A DNA stretch of 64,000 nucleotides from Thermoproteota archaeon (GTDB taxonomy: Archaea > Korarchaeota > Korarchaeia > Korarchaeales > Korarchaeaceae). The notes under the pieces were generated by a model. It ran no database searches and was not told where the DNA came from. It saw only the letters and a list, made by a program, of their open reading frames with translations. The stretch lies in NCBI GenBank assembly GCA_027491435.1, contig JAOZFG010000004.1:62001-126000 (forward strand), given 5' to 3'. Shown here one piece after another: positions 8,651-17,801 of this stretch. A program made the position numbers and the translations under genes. The first letter of the stretch is position 1. Every line of letters begins with the position of its first letter.

Positions 8651-11500
8651 ATGAATAGGTCATTAGAACAAATTAAATTTACTGAATGCTTAAGAAAAGC
8701 CATCAAAGATAAAGGTATCGCCACGTTAACTAAAATACAAGAGAAGGCCATTCCCATAGTTAGCTCCGGTATAAACGCCCTTCTAATGGCCCCCACAGGT
8801 TCAGGAAAAACGGAAGCTGCCCTATGGCCAATAATTGAGAAATCTGCCAACTTTAGAGGGGAGAAAGGGTTTAAGGTAATCTACGTGACCCCACTAAGGG
8901 CGCTAAACAGGGATTTAGAGGAGAGGATAAAGTACTGGGCATCTGCCTGCGAACTTAGGGTCGGCGTGAGACATGGGGACACCTCAAAGGGAGAGAGAGC
9001 CTCCCAATCAAGAAATCCGCCTGACCTAATGATAACTACTCCAGAAACCCTACAAATAATGTTGACTGGGCCTAAACTATCCTCGCATATGAAATCAGTT
9101 AGGTGGTTGATTATAGACGAGGTCCACGAGCTGTTAGACGATAAGAGGGGAGTTCAACTCTCCTTGTTGGTCAAGAGAGTTGAGGAGTTATCCAATCACA
9201 GGGTCCAGAAGGTGCTAATATCGGCCACTCTGGGCAACCCGGAGCTGGCCTTACGATTCTTCTTAGGAGATGAGGAGGGGGCTATAATAAGGGCTGAAGA
9301 AGATAGGCCCGTGGAACTGGAGATACTCTATCCTACGCCGGAAAAGGAGGATTACGAACTATCTAAAAGGACACTACTAGAACCAGGCGTGGTAGCTAGG
9401 CTAAGGGCCCTTGAACGGAGCATAAGGTCAGCGAAATCGTCGATAGTTTTCACTAACACGAGGTCAATGGCCGAAGCCCTTGGCTACAGGATATCCACAC
9501 TCAGGGATTTGAAGGTTCACGTCCACCACAGCTCTCTATCTAAGGAGGCAAGGGTGGAGAGTGAAACGCTCCTCAGGGAGGGAAAGCTAGCAGCTGTCAT
9601 AAGCACCAGCAGTCTAGAGTTGGGGATAGACATAGGGCACGTAGACCTTGTAGTCCAGTACGGATCTCCAAGACAGGCGACTAAACTTGCTCAGAGGGTG
9701 GGTAGGTCCGGTCACGGGCCTGGAAGGAAGGCTAGAGGGATCATAATAACATTAGATTCAGATGACTTCTTGGAATCTTTAGTATTGGCCAGAAGGGTAA
9801 TCAGCAAGGAGATCGAGCCCATCAAACCTCTGTCTAAGCCTTACGACGTGCTCTTCCACTTCATAATGGGCCTCCTTATAAGAGAGAGGAGGGTCAGTTT
9901 AAGCAGAGTTCTGGAATTGGTCAGGAGAGCCTGGCCTTACAAAAGCTTGGAATATGAGGAGTTGAGGGCCCTCCTGGAGTTCATGTCCAAGTCTTGGCCT
10001 AGGCTGTTCTGGCTCAACGAAGATGACACATTATCCATAAACAGGGTGTATAGGAATACCTACGCCTATTTCTTCGAACACCTATCCACAATACCCGAGT
10101 CCACCAGCTATCCAGTCATAGATGACGAGACTGGATTTTACGTCGGTCAGCTGGATGAAGCCTTTGTCTTAGAGCACGTTCATCCTGGAGTTAAATTCGT
10201 CTTCAGAGGGGCCGTATGGAGGGTAAAAAGGGTGGAAGGAGGGAGGATATACGTAGAACAGTCGCCGGATCCTTTAGGGGCCATCCCGAGCTGGGTAGGG
10301 GAACAACTTCCCGTCCCCTTTGAGGTCAGTCAAGAGGTCGGCAGACTTAGGAGACGCTTCGAGGATCTCTACAGAAGGGGTCTTAGCTTAGAGGAGATAG
10401 CATCTGAGCTTAGAGACGAATACCCTTTCTTCAAGCTGGAAGAAGGCGTTAAGGCCCTTGAAACTTTGCAGAGCCATTTGAACAGGGGTTATCCTATGCC
10501 AACGGATGAAAGGATAGTCGTAGAGGAGGTACCCCCTGACGGGGTAGTGGTTCACTCTTGTCTGGGCACCCTGATCAACAGGACCGTCTCTAAGTACCTC
10601 TCCAAGGCGATACTAGACAGGTATAAGGTGAGAGTTCACACGTTTGACGACCAATGCAGGATAGTCGTTGTAGGGACTACTAAGGGCGTGGTGATGGAAG
10701 CTCTATCTGCTTTGGAGGTGGTTAGTCACTCCTACCTGGTTAAGGCCGTTGAAGATTCCTCCTTCTTTAGAATAAGGTTGCTTAATGTGGCTAAGAGGCT
10801 AGGCTTGATCAGGACTGGAACTAGTTCTAGGATAATAAGCCTGAGCAAACTAGCTAAGGCCTACGAGGGAACTCCTGTTTACAAAGAGGCCATAAGGGAA
10901 ACTCTAGTGAAGGATTTTGACGTAGAGGGCACTATCTCCTTCTTCAGGAGGGGAGTCACGTTACAACTATCTGAAGTCAAGGGCCCAAGCCCTCTATCCA
11001 TGATTGGCCTAAATAGATCTGCGGTCCTGTTGGAAATACTCCCCGAGGACAAGTTGAGCGAGAGGCTTTTAACAGACTTCAAGTACAGGCTGCTCAGACA
11101 ACAGATCTTCCTAACATGTTCTAAATGTTGGTCCTGGGGCTCCGACTTCACCGTGTCCTCTCTATTGGAATTGGATGAGGTAAGGTGTCCCAAGTGCGGG
11201 AGCTCCAGGGTAGTGGCTCTATCGGGCAAGTGGATCAGGAGAGCTAAAGGAGCATTAGAAGAAGCTAAGAGAGTAGGTAAGCCAATAGTAAGGGATTGGG
11301 AGTTGGCCAACAGGGTATATGAGTTGGGAAGGCTCGCTGAGAGGTACGGAAAGCTGGCGTTGGTGGCCATGTCCGTGAGGGGGCTAGACCCTATGGACGT
11401 CAGGGAGCTCATGATGAGACATAAAGAGTTGTCTGATGAGTTCCTAAAGGATCTGGCTAAAGCTGAAACCGAAGCCATAAAAAGAAAATTATTGAGTTAA
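8651..11500 (+). CDS. Lhr-family superfamily 2 helicase
   Basis: Large ATP-dependent nucleic-acid helicase of the archaeal Lhr group, implicated in repair or RNA metabolism in other archaea. Domains in order: RecA1 with APTGSGKT (about residues 47-54) and DEVH, SATLG as motif III, RecA2 with STSSLELGIDIG and QRVGRSGH, then the winged-helix and Lhr core domains. Near the end a CxxC pair at 823-826 and another at 846-849 form a probable zinc ribbon. The 949-residue length is normal for archaeal Lhr. Its 3' end overlaps the convergent hexulose-phosphate synthase gene by 12 nt. The aLhr1/aLhr2 assignment is unresolved. Confidence 0.9.
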   Translation: MNRSLEQIKFTECLRKAIKDKGIATLTKIQEKAIPIVSSGINALLMAPTGSGKTEAALWPIIEKSANFRGEKGFKVIYVTPLRALNRDLEERIKYWASACELRVGVRHGDTSKGERASQSRNPPDLMITTPETLQIMLTGPKLSSHMKSVRWLIIDEVHELLDDKRGVQLSLLVKRVEELSNHRVQKVLISATLGNPELALRFFLGDEEGAIIRAEEDRPVELEILYPTPEKEDYELSKRTLLEPGVVARLRALERSIRSAKSSIVFTNTRSMAEALGYRISTLRDLKVHVHHSSLSKEARVESETLLREGKLAAVISTSSLELGIDIGHVDLVVQYGSPRQATKLAQRVGRSGHGPGRKARGIIITLDSDDFLESLVLARRVISKEIEPIKPLSKPYDVLFHFIMGLLIRERRVSLSRVLELVRRAWPYKSLEYEELRALLEFMSKSWPRLFWLNEDDTLSINRVYRNTYAYFFEHLSTIPESTSYPVIDDETGFYVGQLDEAFVLEHVHPGVKFVFRGAVWRVKRVEGGRIYVEQSPDPLGAIPSWVGEQLPVPFEVSQEVGRLRRRFEDLYRRGLSLEEIASELRDEYPFFKLEEGVKALETLQSHLNRGYPMPTDERIVVEEVPPDGVVVHSCLGTLINRTVSKYLSKAILDRYKVRVHTFDDQCRIVVVGTTKGVVMEALSALEVVSHSYLVKAVEDSSFFRIRLLNVAKRLGLIRTGTSSRIISLSKLAKAYEGTPVYKEAIRETLVKDFDVEGTISFFRRGVTLQLSEVKGPSPLSMIGLNRSAVLLEILPEDKLSERLLTDFKYRLLRQQIFLTCSKCWSWGSDFTVSSLLELDEVRCPKCGSSRVVALSGKWIRRAKGALEEAKRVGKPIVRDWELANRVYELGRLAERYGKLALVAMSVRGLDPMDVRELMMRHKELSDEFLKDLAKAETEAIKRKLLS

Positions 11501-12121
11501 TAGTCCAGCAGCTTTCAAAATCCTCTTAGCCGCTTCCTCAGGGTCGCCGGCCTTGGTGATGGCCCTGCCGACCATGACGAAGTCAGCCACCTCTCTGACC
11601 TTGGGTAAGCTATCCTCGTTGATCCCTCCAGCCACGCCCACCTTTATGCCAAATTCCCTCAGCTTGTCAACGAGCTCAAAGTCGGAGAATATTCCCTCAT
11701 CCACTCCCTTATGCAAACAGATCCTGTGAACCCCCAGCTTCATGAGCTCCCTCACTCTACTCTCTACATCCCTAACCCCCAGGGTATCTGCTAGGACCTC
11801 CTTTCCCCACTTATCCGCTTCTTTAACCGCTGAAAGTATGGTCTCATTAGGAGCCGCTGCCATAACGCTCATGATGTCTCCCCCTGACTTGAAGACCAAC
11901 TCGGCCTCTAGGGAGCCGGTGTCCATGGTTTTAGTGTCGGCGAAGATCGTGAGTTCAGGGAATTTCCTCCTAAACTCCTTTACAGCCCTCATACCCTCGC
12001 TCTTTATCAGGGGAGTGCCTATCTCCAGCTGTTTAAAACCTGCTTTAACAGCTTTCTCTGCTATCTGTAACGCATCGGTCAAGCTTATGAGGTCTAATGA
12101 GAGGAAAACTTCACGCAGCAT
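11489..12121 (-). CDS. hps: 3-Hexulose-6-phosphate synthase (OMPDC superfamily)
   Basis: Aldol condensation/cleavage between ribulose-5-phosphate plus formaldehyde and hexulose-6-phosphate; in archaea the reverse reaction often supplies pentose phosphates. The 210-residue TIM barrel has the ADTKTMD metal-binding motif (about 61-67), the VMAAAPNETI block, ADTLGV, and the VGRAITKAGDPEEAA phosphate-binding end. The family also holds keto-gulonate-phosphate decarboxylase, so substrate is assigned by overall similarity. No phospho-hexuloisomerase is next to it. It overlaps the upstream DUF131 gene by 11 nt, suggesting co-transcription. Confidence 0.85.
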   Translation of the reverse strand: MLREVFLSLDLISLTDALQIAEKAVKAGFKQLEIGTPLIKSEGMRAVKEFRRKFPELTIFADTKTMDTGSLEAELVFKSGGDIMSVMAAAPNETILSAVKEADKWGKEVLADTLGVRDVESRVRELMKLGVHRICLHKGVDEGIFSDFELVDKLREFGIKVGVAGGINEDSLPKVREVADFVMVGRAITKAGDPEEAAKRILKAAGLLTQ

Positions 12122-12380
12122 AAAACCCCTCCAAGTACTTTTTCAACAGATATATAAAGGCAATCAGGATCAAGAGGGAGATTATGATCAGGGTGAAGGC
12201 CGTTAAAGGGGAGACGTCCCTCCCAACCGCCACGAAGAACGGTCCAACTACTACTATGACGTTACTTCCTTCCGGAGATTTAACTTGAGAGAAGCCTATT
12301 ATCATTATGCCGAACATGATCAGGGATGCTCCTACGAAGAGGAGGAAGGACCTGTAAAGATAAGCCCTTTCATCCTCCAT
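12111..12380 (-). CDS. DUF131 small membrane protein (copy 2)
   Basis: An 89-residue protein with two hydrophobic segments, about residues 8-28 and 58-80. Between them lies VVVGPFFVAVGRDV, matching the IIGPIPIVFG loop of DUF131 in the next gene, so the two are tandem paralogues. Function of the family is unknown. The ATG at 12380 follows GGTGGGTG by 6 nt and is preferred over the GTG at 12389. Its reading frame overlaps both neighbours, so the cluster wecB, DUF131, DUF131, hps is tightly packed. Confidence 0.7.
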   Translation of the reverse strand: MEDERAYLYRSFLLFVGASLIMFGIMIIGFSQVKSPEGSNVIVVVGPFFVAVGRDVSPLTAFTLIIISLLILIAFIYLLKKYLEGFYAA

Positions 12381-12615
12381 GAAGGGCACCCACCAGGATG
12401 AGCATGCTTATAGTCATTAGAAGGGCCATTCCCGCCAGCAATATGAGCCAAGTCACCTTAACGTTCTTACCAAACACTATAGGTATAGGGCCTATCAGGA
12501 TTATCCCGGCAACGGAACTCTCACTGGACTTAACTTTAATAGGCTTTATAAGGGCTAGCACTATCATGACGAGCCCTACGACTATTAACAGAACGCCTAG
12601 CAGGGTCAGCTCCAT
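12370..12615 (-). CDS. DUF131 small membrane protein (copy 1)
   Basis: This 81-residue protein has two predicted membrane helices (about 3-23 and 53-77) around an IILIGPIPIVFGKNV loop that is the DUF131 signature. It lies one base after the end of wecB and overlaps the second copy by 11-20 nt. No function is known; possible roles at the membrane are not shown by sequence. Confidence 0.75.
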   Translation of the reverse strand: MELTLLGVLLIVVGLVMIVLALIKPIKVKSSESSVAGIILIGPIPIVFGKNVKVTWLILLAGMALLMTISMLILVGALHGG

Positions 12616-12616
12616 A

Positions 12617-13981
12617 CTAGCTTAGGATAAGTCTCTTCAGCTTTTTAATCATTCTCTTCTCCCCCCTGATCCTAACCTTATGGCCTTTCACCAGGGGGGT
12701 TGATAAGTTGAAACTGTAAGGCATGCCGGAGTTATCATAAATTGAGATGACCTCCACGCCAAATTCGTCCATGAGTTTGGCGACCGTGTAGTCCTGCATC
12801 CTTCCTGACACGACGAAGGAGTAGTAGTAGGGAGAACCCTCATCAAACCTAGGAGAGTCATATGGGTTAATTAAATCAACTCCTTCCAATATCTTGACTA
12901 TTCTCTTCGCAGCATTACCGTCCCCGAATGGATTAGTATAATCCTTCTTGGATAATTGATGTTCTTCCCTGTAGAAGAAATCCCTCACAGAGGCTATGAT
13001 CGTCGATGGATTGGTTCCAGCTATCTTGCCTAATCCTAAATCGATTACCTCAGGTCTCTCCGTGTTGTTCCTCAGTATAACACATGGAACCCTTAACGTC
13101 GCAGCTTCCTCCTGAACCCCGCCTGAGTCCGTAGCCACTATCTGAGATGAGGATAGAAGCTTTAGAAAATCTAAGTAACTAAGGGGCTCAGTTAAGATAA
13201 CGTGCTTAGTAGACAGCAGGTCATCCAGTAAATTGAATCCCTTCAAGGCAGCCTCAGTCCTGGGATGCAGCGGCCAAACCACGACGAACTCATCTAACTC
13301 CTTTATAGCCTTGACTATACCCCCCAACCTGTATTCCTTTTCGACGTTCTCTCTACGATGCACTGTCACAAGGAGTATGGGATCTTCCTCGGTCAAGTCG
13401 AGCTCCTCCATAACCCTGGATCTATTGGCGAGGGGTAGCATCCTATTAACGGCATCTACCACAGTATTTCCTGTGAGGAAGACTTTAGAGGGGCTTACCC
13501 CCTCTTCCAGCAAGTTAACCTTGGCCCTCTCGGTGGGGGCCATGTTAAAGGAGGCTATGTGATCGGCAATTCTCCTATTAATCTCCTCGGGCATGGAGAA
13601 ATCGTAACTCCTTAAGCCGGCCTCCACGTGGACGAAAGGTACCTCCTCCTTCACGGACGCCATTGCAGTGCCTACGACGGAATTAGTGTCGCCTACGGAG
13701 ATTACCAGATCCGGCCTATACTTCTCAAGAACGTCCTCGATTCCCACCATGACAGCTGCCGTCTGCCTGGATTGAGATCCGGAGCCCACGCCCAGGTGCA
13801 TGTCTGGCTCAGGCAGGTTAAACTCTTTGAAAAAGATGCCGCTCATGTTCCAGTCGTAGTGTTGCCCGGTGTGGACTAAAACGACGTCAAAAGTCTTTTT
13901 CCTATAGAGCACCTCCAGTATGGGAGCCATCTTTATTATCTCAGGTCTGGTGCCTACCGTCGCTAGGAGCCTCACTTCCAA
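12617..13981 (-). CDS. wecB: UDP-N-acetylglucosamine 2-epimerase with C-terminal extension
   Basis: Makes UDP-ManNAc from UDP-GlcNAc for surface glycans. Residues 1-367 cover the whole non-hydrolysing epimerase: VGTRPEIIKMAP at the N-terminus, VHVEAGLRS, the catalytic PEEINRRIADH region, HRREN, and SGGVQEEA with RNNTERPE near the end. A further 87 residues (368-454) are not part of the family. They end in SFNLSTPLVKGHKVRIRGEKRMIKKL, which resembles the beta-strand pattern of RCK-C/TrkA-C ligand-binding domains. The start is TTG after GTGAT. It heads a packed run with two DUF131 genes and hps. Confidence 0.9.
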   Translation of the reverse strand: MEVRLLATVGTRPEIIKMAPILEVLYRKKTFDVVLVHTGQHYDWNMSGIFFKEFNLPEPDMHLGVGSGSQSRQTAAVMVGIEDVLEKYRPDLVISVGDTNSVVGTAMASVKEEVPFVHVEAGLRSYDFSMPEEINRRIADHIASFNMAPTERAKVNLLEEGVSPSKVFLTGNTVVDAVNRMLPLANRSRVMEELDLTEEDPILLVTVHRRENVEKEYRLGGIVKAIKELDEFVVVWPLHPRTEAALKGFNLLDDLLSTKHVILTEPLSYLDFLKLLSSSQIVATDSGGVQEEAATLRVPCVILRNNTERPEVIDLGLGKIAGTNPSTIIASVRDFFYREEHQLSKKDYTNPFGDGNAAKRIVKILEGVDLINPYDSPRFDEGSPYYYSFVVSGRMQDYTVAKLMDEFGVEVISIYDNSGMPYSFNLSTPLVKGHKVRIRGEKRMIKKLKRLILS

Positions 13982-14004
13982 TCACTCAACGCTATATGTA
14001 ACTG

Positions 14005-14013
14005 TTTTTAATA
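14005..14013 (+). promoter_or_regulatory. TATA box of atpI
   Basis: TTTTTAATA lies about 40 nt before the atpI ATG at 14049, placing the start site near 14034 with a 15-nt leader that holds GGTGGT. Confidence 0.4.
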
Positions 14014-14048
14014 ATCCCTAGCCGGGTGTCGGGGTGCAGGTGGTCATT

Positions 14049-16448
14049 ATGCTCAAACCTGAGAGGGTTGTCAAGGCTTACATGTACACGACTAGGCTTC
14101 ATGCAGACTCGCTGGCAGAGGCTATAGTTGAATTTGATGACATACACGTTGATATCCCTGAGGGAGTTCCCGGGGTGAAGCCTCCCGAGGAGGTAAATAC
14201 GGCGACCCTCATGGAATACGAGAACATAGTCAGGGCGCTTGAAAGAATGAGTTCACTTACAGGGATATCTCTAGACGCGGTAATTTCAGAGCTCGTTAAG
14301 TTAGATCAGGGGATTAACGTAGAAAGTGAAATAAAAGAGTTAGACGACTTAGTCGGCAGGTATCTATCCCTCAGAAGGGAGCTGGATCTCGCTAAAAAGG
14401 TCAAATATCTTCTGAGGGAGAGGAGTAAGAGGATAGAGGAGCTAGAGGAAGAACTACTCAACCTGGAGTTAAAAATAAAAGAGTATTACAGCGCTACTCT
14501 GGAAATAACAGAAGAGGACCCAGCCAAGCTCAGATTAGGGAGGAACCTCATAGAAATAGGTAGGGGAATAATTAGACTCACCTCGTTGATCGAGACCTGT
14601 TTAGACAAATCCATGACCATGGATAACATCAAAGAAGTGTTAAAGAACGCCGCCGAAATTGTTGAGGAAATTTACACTAAAGTGAACTCTATAGAGGGGG
14701 AGGTGGGCAGCGACAGGGTTGCTGAGATGAAATCTATAATTGAGGAGCTAAAGGAAGATCTATACAACATAGTGAGCAAGATAGACGAATACTTGCTAAA
14801 CAAGGATAAGTTGGATGAGTTGAAGGCCGTAGAATCCATGTGGCTTAAGATGAAGGAGAGGGTAAGGAGGGTACCAGAACTTACGCCATTACTCGCTGAG
14901 AAAGAGCCAGCCATAGCTAAAGTTTCGCAACAGATATCTGAGTTATCCCAGGAGCTTGATGCAGCTGAACTCACGATAAGGAACGAGATATCTTCCTTGA
15001 GAGCAAAAGTAGGGGAGTTAGAGAACAAATTTGTAGATTTGAGGGACTCCCTCATTTCAATAAAGGTCGTTGCTGCTGGAGAAGCAGAGAAGAGGGTTGT
15101 GGAGCTCCTAGAAGAGGCCAAACCTCTGATAATAGAACTGGGGAAGTTGAGGGAGGAGGTGCAAAAGCTTTCTAAATTATCCGATAAGAAAGAACAAGAG
15201 AAAATGATTAAAGAGCTAAATGAATTAAAGGAAAAGATATTAGAAAAGTCGAGGAGGCTGGCATCCTACGCTCTCTCAATTAAGAGAGAAGCCGCTGTAC
15301 AGAAGGTTCGCACTATGATCTACGAAGGTGAAGAAGTTGCCATAGCTACGGGCTGGGTTCCGGCTAGGAAGACAGATGAGTTTGAAAAAGCTCTTAAGGA
15401 CAAGCTGGGGAATTACCTAGCCGTTGAATACGAAGAACCTAAAGAGGAAAGTAAAGCCCCTTCTAAAATAAAAATACCGAATATTTTAAAACCAGTCAGC
15501 TTGTTAGTGCACGACTTATATGGATTACCCTCTATATTTGAGATTGATCCAACGGTAATAACGTCAATTCTCTTCCCCCTAATGTTCGGGATGATGTACG
15601 GCGACATCGGTCATGGACTTACTATGGCCCTATTCGGCCTCTTCCTCTACATCAAGTTCTCTGGATCAATAAAGAAGCTGGGAGGACTAATGGTATATAT
15701 GGGAGTAGCTGCGGCATTCTTCGGGTATCTGTACGGTATGATGTTTTTCGTGGAAGTAATGGATCCCATTATAAGCCCAGTCCATGACACGATGAAGCTA
15801 ATGGCATTGGCTTTGGAGCTAGGAGCAGTTGCCATGATGATAGGGTTCTTCATAAACTCTGTTAACCGAGTCATTAAGGGGGAGATATTAGAGGCAATAT
15901 TCGAGCATGGGGGCATTGCCACGTTGCTCATGTATCTCTTCGCCGTAATAGCCGCTATAAGAAATGAAGCAGACATAGGGGCAACCGTGAAGGATCCCTT
16001 AATGATACCTGGTGCAGTCACCCTGTTGCTAGTCACAATAGTATTCCCCATAATTAAGGCGAAGATCCACAATCACCCGGTGGGCGAGGGGGTATCAGAG
16101 GCCATAGTGACCTTCTTAGAGAGTGTACTTGCCTTATTCAGCAACTCACTTTCCTTCATTAGGTTAGCAGCTTTCGCCGTCATACATGAGGTCTTTGGGG
16201 TGCTGGCCGCAACTTCCTTAATAGGGAAAGAAGTTGTAAAAATAAGCGACCTTCACTTGCTAATGAATCCTTTAATCCTGGTGGCTTGGATATTAATCAA
16301 CGTAGCTGTCATGGGGTTAGAGGGTATGCTCTCCTTCATACAATCCACCAGGTTGACCTTTTATGAGTTCTTTACCAAGTTCTACAGCGCTATAGGCAGG
16401 AGGTTCAAGAGAGTCTCGGAGCTCCTGGCCCTTACGACCTACTCATAA
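14049..16448 (+). CDS. atpI: A/V-type ATP synthase subunit I (a)
   Basis: Membrane stator subunit that forms the ion half-channels of the archaeal ATP synthase. The first ~470 residues are soluble and largely coiled coil; from about residue 480 on there are seven or eight hydrophobic helices, including MFGMMYGDIGHG, HNHPVGEG and SNSLSFIRLAAFAVIHE, where the essential Arg sits (SFIRLA). The ATG at 14049 follows GGTGGT; a GTG at 14034 is the alternative. Only subunit K follows it; the remaining seven subunits are 40 kb away. Confidence 0.93.
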   Translation: MLKPERVVKAYMYTTRLHADSLAEAIVEFDDIHVDIPEGVPGVKPPEEVNTATLMEYENIVRALERMSSLTGISLDAVISELVKLDQGINVESEIKELDDLVGRYLSLRRELDLAKKVKYLLRERSKRIEELEEELLNLELKIKEYYSATLEITEEDPAKLRLGRNLIEIGRGIIRLTSLIETCLDKSMTMDNIKEVLKNAAEIVEEIYTKVNSIEGEVGSDRVAEMKSIIEELKEDLYNIVSKIDEYLLNKDKLDELKAVESMWLKMKERVRRVPELTPLLAEKEPAIAKVSQQISELSQELDAAELTIRNEISSLRAKVGELENKFVDLRDSLISIKVVAAGEAEKRVVELLEEAKPLIIELGKLREEVQKLSKLSDKKEQEKMIKELNELKEKILEKSRRLASYALSIKREAAVQKVRTMIYEGEEVAIATGWVPARKTDEFEKALKDKLGNYLAVEYEEPKEESKAPSKIKIPNILKPVSLLVHDLYGLPSIFEIDPTVITSILFPLMFGMMYGDIGHGLTMALFGLFLYIKFSGSIKKLGGLMVYMGVAAAFFGYLYGMMFFVEVMDPIISPVHDTMKLMALALELGAVAMMIGFFINSVNRVIKGEILEAIFEHGGIATLLMYLFAVIAAIRNEADIGATVKDPLMIPGAVTLLLVTIVFPIIKAKIHNHPVGEGVSEAIVTFLESVLALFSNSLSFIRLAAFAVIHEVFGVLAATSLIGKEVVKISDLHLLMNPLILVAWILINVAVMGLEGMLSFIQSTRLTFYEFFTKFYSAIGRRFKRVSELLALTTYS

Positions 16449-16515
16449 TACCATAAATTTTTATTAGTAATGGGTTGAAGTAACGAAGCTCCGTTGGAGG
16501 CTTGGGGTGGTATGG

Positions 16516-16839
16516 ATGTCCATGAAGGCTAAGAGGCTTATAGCCCGTGTAATACTTGCTATGCCCCTGCTCCTACTACCCGTATCGATAATGGTAGCTG
16601 CTGCTCCGGGAGAGGCCGGGACTGGAGATGCGGCTGGCCTTAAGTACATAGGGGCTGGCATCTCAATAGTAGGAAGTACGATCGCCGCAGGCATTGCACT
16701 TTACGGTATAGGCATAGGGGGTAGCGCTCTATTGGCTGAGAATCCCAACGCTTTCACTCAGGTCCTCATATTGGCTGGCTTGGCCGAAGGTGTGGCCGTT
16801 TACGGTATATTGATAGCCTTTATGATTCTTGGAGCTTAA
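16516..16839 (+). CDS. atpK: A/V-type ATP synthase proteolipid subunit K (c)
   Basis: Forms the rotor ring that carries ions across the membrane. After a basic, hydrophobic leader that looks like a cleavable signal (residues 1-31, ending near AAAPGE), two helices form the hairpin: GAGISIVGSTIAAGIALYGIGIGG and LILAGLAEGVAVYGILIAFMILGA, with the ion-binding Glu in LAEGVAVYG. The ATG at 16516 is 5 nt after GGGGTGG; an upstream GTG at 16507 is less likely. A signal-like leader is known in some archaeal c subunits. Confidence 0.93.
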   Translation: MSMKAKRLIARVILAMPLLLLPVSIMVAAAPGEAGTGDAAGLKYIGAGISIVGSTIAAGIALYGIGIGGSALLAENPNAFTQVLILAGLAEGVAVYGILIAFMILGA

Positions 16840-16889
16840 ACCCCCTTCCCATATTTTAATAAAAAGTATTTGCTTTCCGTCTACTCAGC

Positions 16890-16896
16890 TTTTTAA
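16890..16896 (+). promoter_or_regulatory. TATA box of the surface-protein gene
   Basis: CTTTTTAAG centred about 21-24 nt before the ATG at 16914 fits a leaderless transcript starting at or near that codon. Confidence 0.45.
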
Positions 16897-16913
16897 GGTT
16901 GGATGTTCCTCAA

Positions 16914-17801
16914 ATGATGATGAGGCGCTCAACAGCGGTGGCACTTGCCACGTCCCTATTAGTCGTCTTTCACCTTAACGCTTTAGCTTTGACGGCATCT
17001 CCAATCAAGGCCAACGTCCCGATTTTCGTTCCAGCGGACGTTCCAGTATCTGGTTGGGTGTGTCTACCCAACGAGATGGCCGCTGGGCTTAAGGCCAAAC
17101 TTTACGTGGATGGGGATTACTTAACTGAAGGAGAAGCTAATGAGACGGGTTGCTACAGGGTGACCCTACCCCCTCTATCTCCAGGAAAACACGATCTATT
17201 TACGGAGATTTACAAGGGGCCATTGGAAGTAGCCACCATTTCGGCGGAGGTAACGGCAATTCCTAACATGATATACGTAGGTCCCAACCCTCTGACTGAA
17301 ATCCCTTTAGGCAGTCGCGTTAACGCTACCCTGATACTGATGAATAAATCGCCCATAGATCTGGAGGACGTCATCGTGGAGATAGAATCTCCAGTGCCTG
17401 CCTTCGGCGTTGGGATGACTAGGAGAGATAACGTATTAAAGGGAAGCTTTGGGAACGTTCCTGTGAACAGCACGCTGAAAATACCGTTAACGTTAGCTGT
17501 ACCTAGGACGTTTTCACTCAGAACTGGTGAGCTAAATATCAAAATAATTTACAAAATAGGGGATTTCACCTACGAGATAAAAAAGGTTGTGACGTTCACG
17601 GTAACGAAGGGAGGGACGGCGCAGATCGAGGCGAAGTTAACTACCTCCCAACCCACGACATCTACCAGCCAGACAGTGAGGCCCGATCTTGGAAGCAAGC
17701 CCAGCTTGGAGCTACCCTTAATTATACTGCTAATTGCGCTAATTGCCATGATGCTTGGCTTCATAGCTTTGATGAGGAGGAAGGGTAAAATTGAAGGATA
17801 A
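16914..17801 (+). CDS. Secreted, membrane-anchored surface protein (CARDB-like)
   Basis: Not assignable to a named family. A signal peptide (residues 1-26), a beta-rich extracellular part including an adhesion-type repeat (about 110-215, LTEIPLGSRVNATLILMNKS with later VTFTVTKGG), then a Ser/Thr-rich stalk (TTSQPTTSTSQT) and one C-terminal membrane helix followed by MRRKGK. This build suits a cell-surface adhesin or S-layer-associated protein. The ATG at 16914 agrees with the TATA spacing; a TTG at 16899 is possible. Its 3' end overlaps the TudS-like gene by 11 nt. Confidence 0.7.
   Translation: MMMRRSTAVALATSLLVVFHLNALALTASPIKANVPIFVPADVPVSGWVCLPNEMAAGLKAKLYVDGDYLTEGEANETGCYRVTLPPLSPGKHDLFTEIYKGPLEVATISAEVTAIPNMIYVGPNPLTEIPLGSRVNATLILMNKSPIDLEDVIVEIESPVPAFGVGMTRRDNVLKGSFGNVPVNSTLKIPLTLAVPRTFSLRTGELNIKIIYKIGDFTYEIKKVVTFTVTKGGTAQIEAKLTTSQPTTSTSQTVRPDLGSKPSLELPLIILLIALIAMMLGFIALMRRKGKIEG

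Noticed and set aside
10879-11478. 199-residue minus-strand ORF inside the Lhr helicase
   Set aside because: Mirror of the conserved zinc-ribbon and C-terminal region of Lhr; no start context.
14672-15121. Serine-rich minus-strand ORF inside atpI
   Set aside because: It is the opposite strand of the coiled-coil coding region; its Ser bias comes from the reverse complement of Glu/Lys-rich codons.
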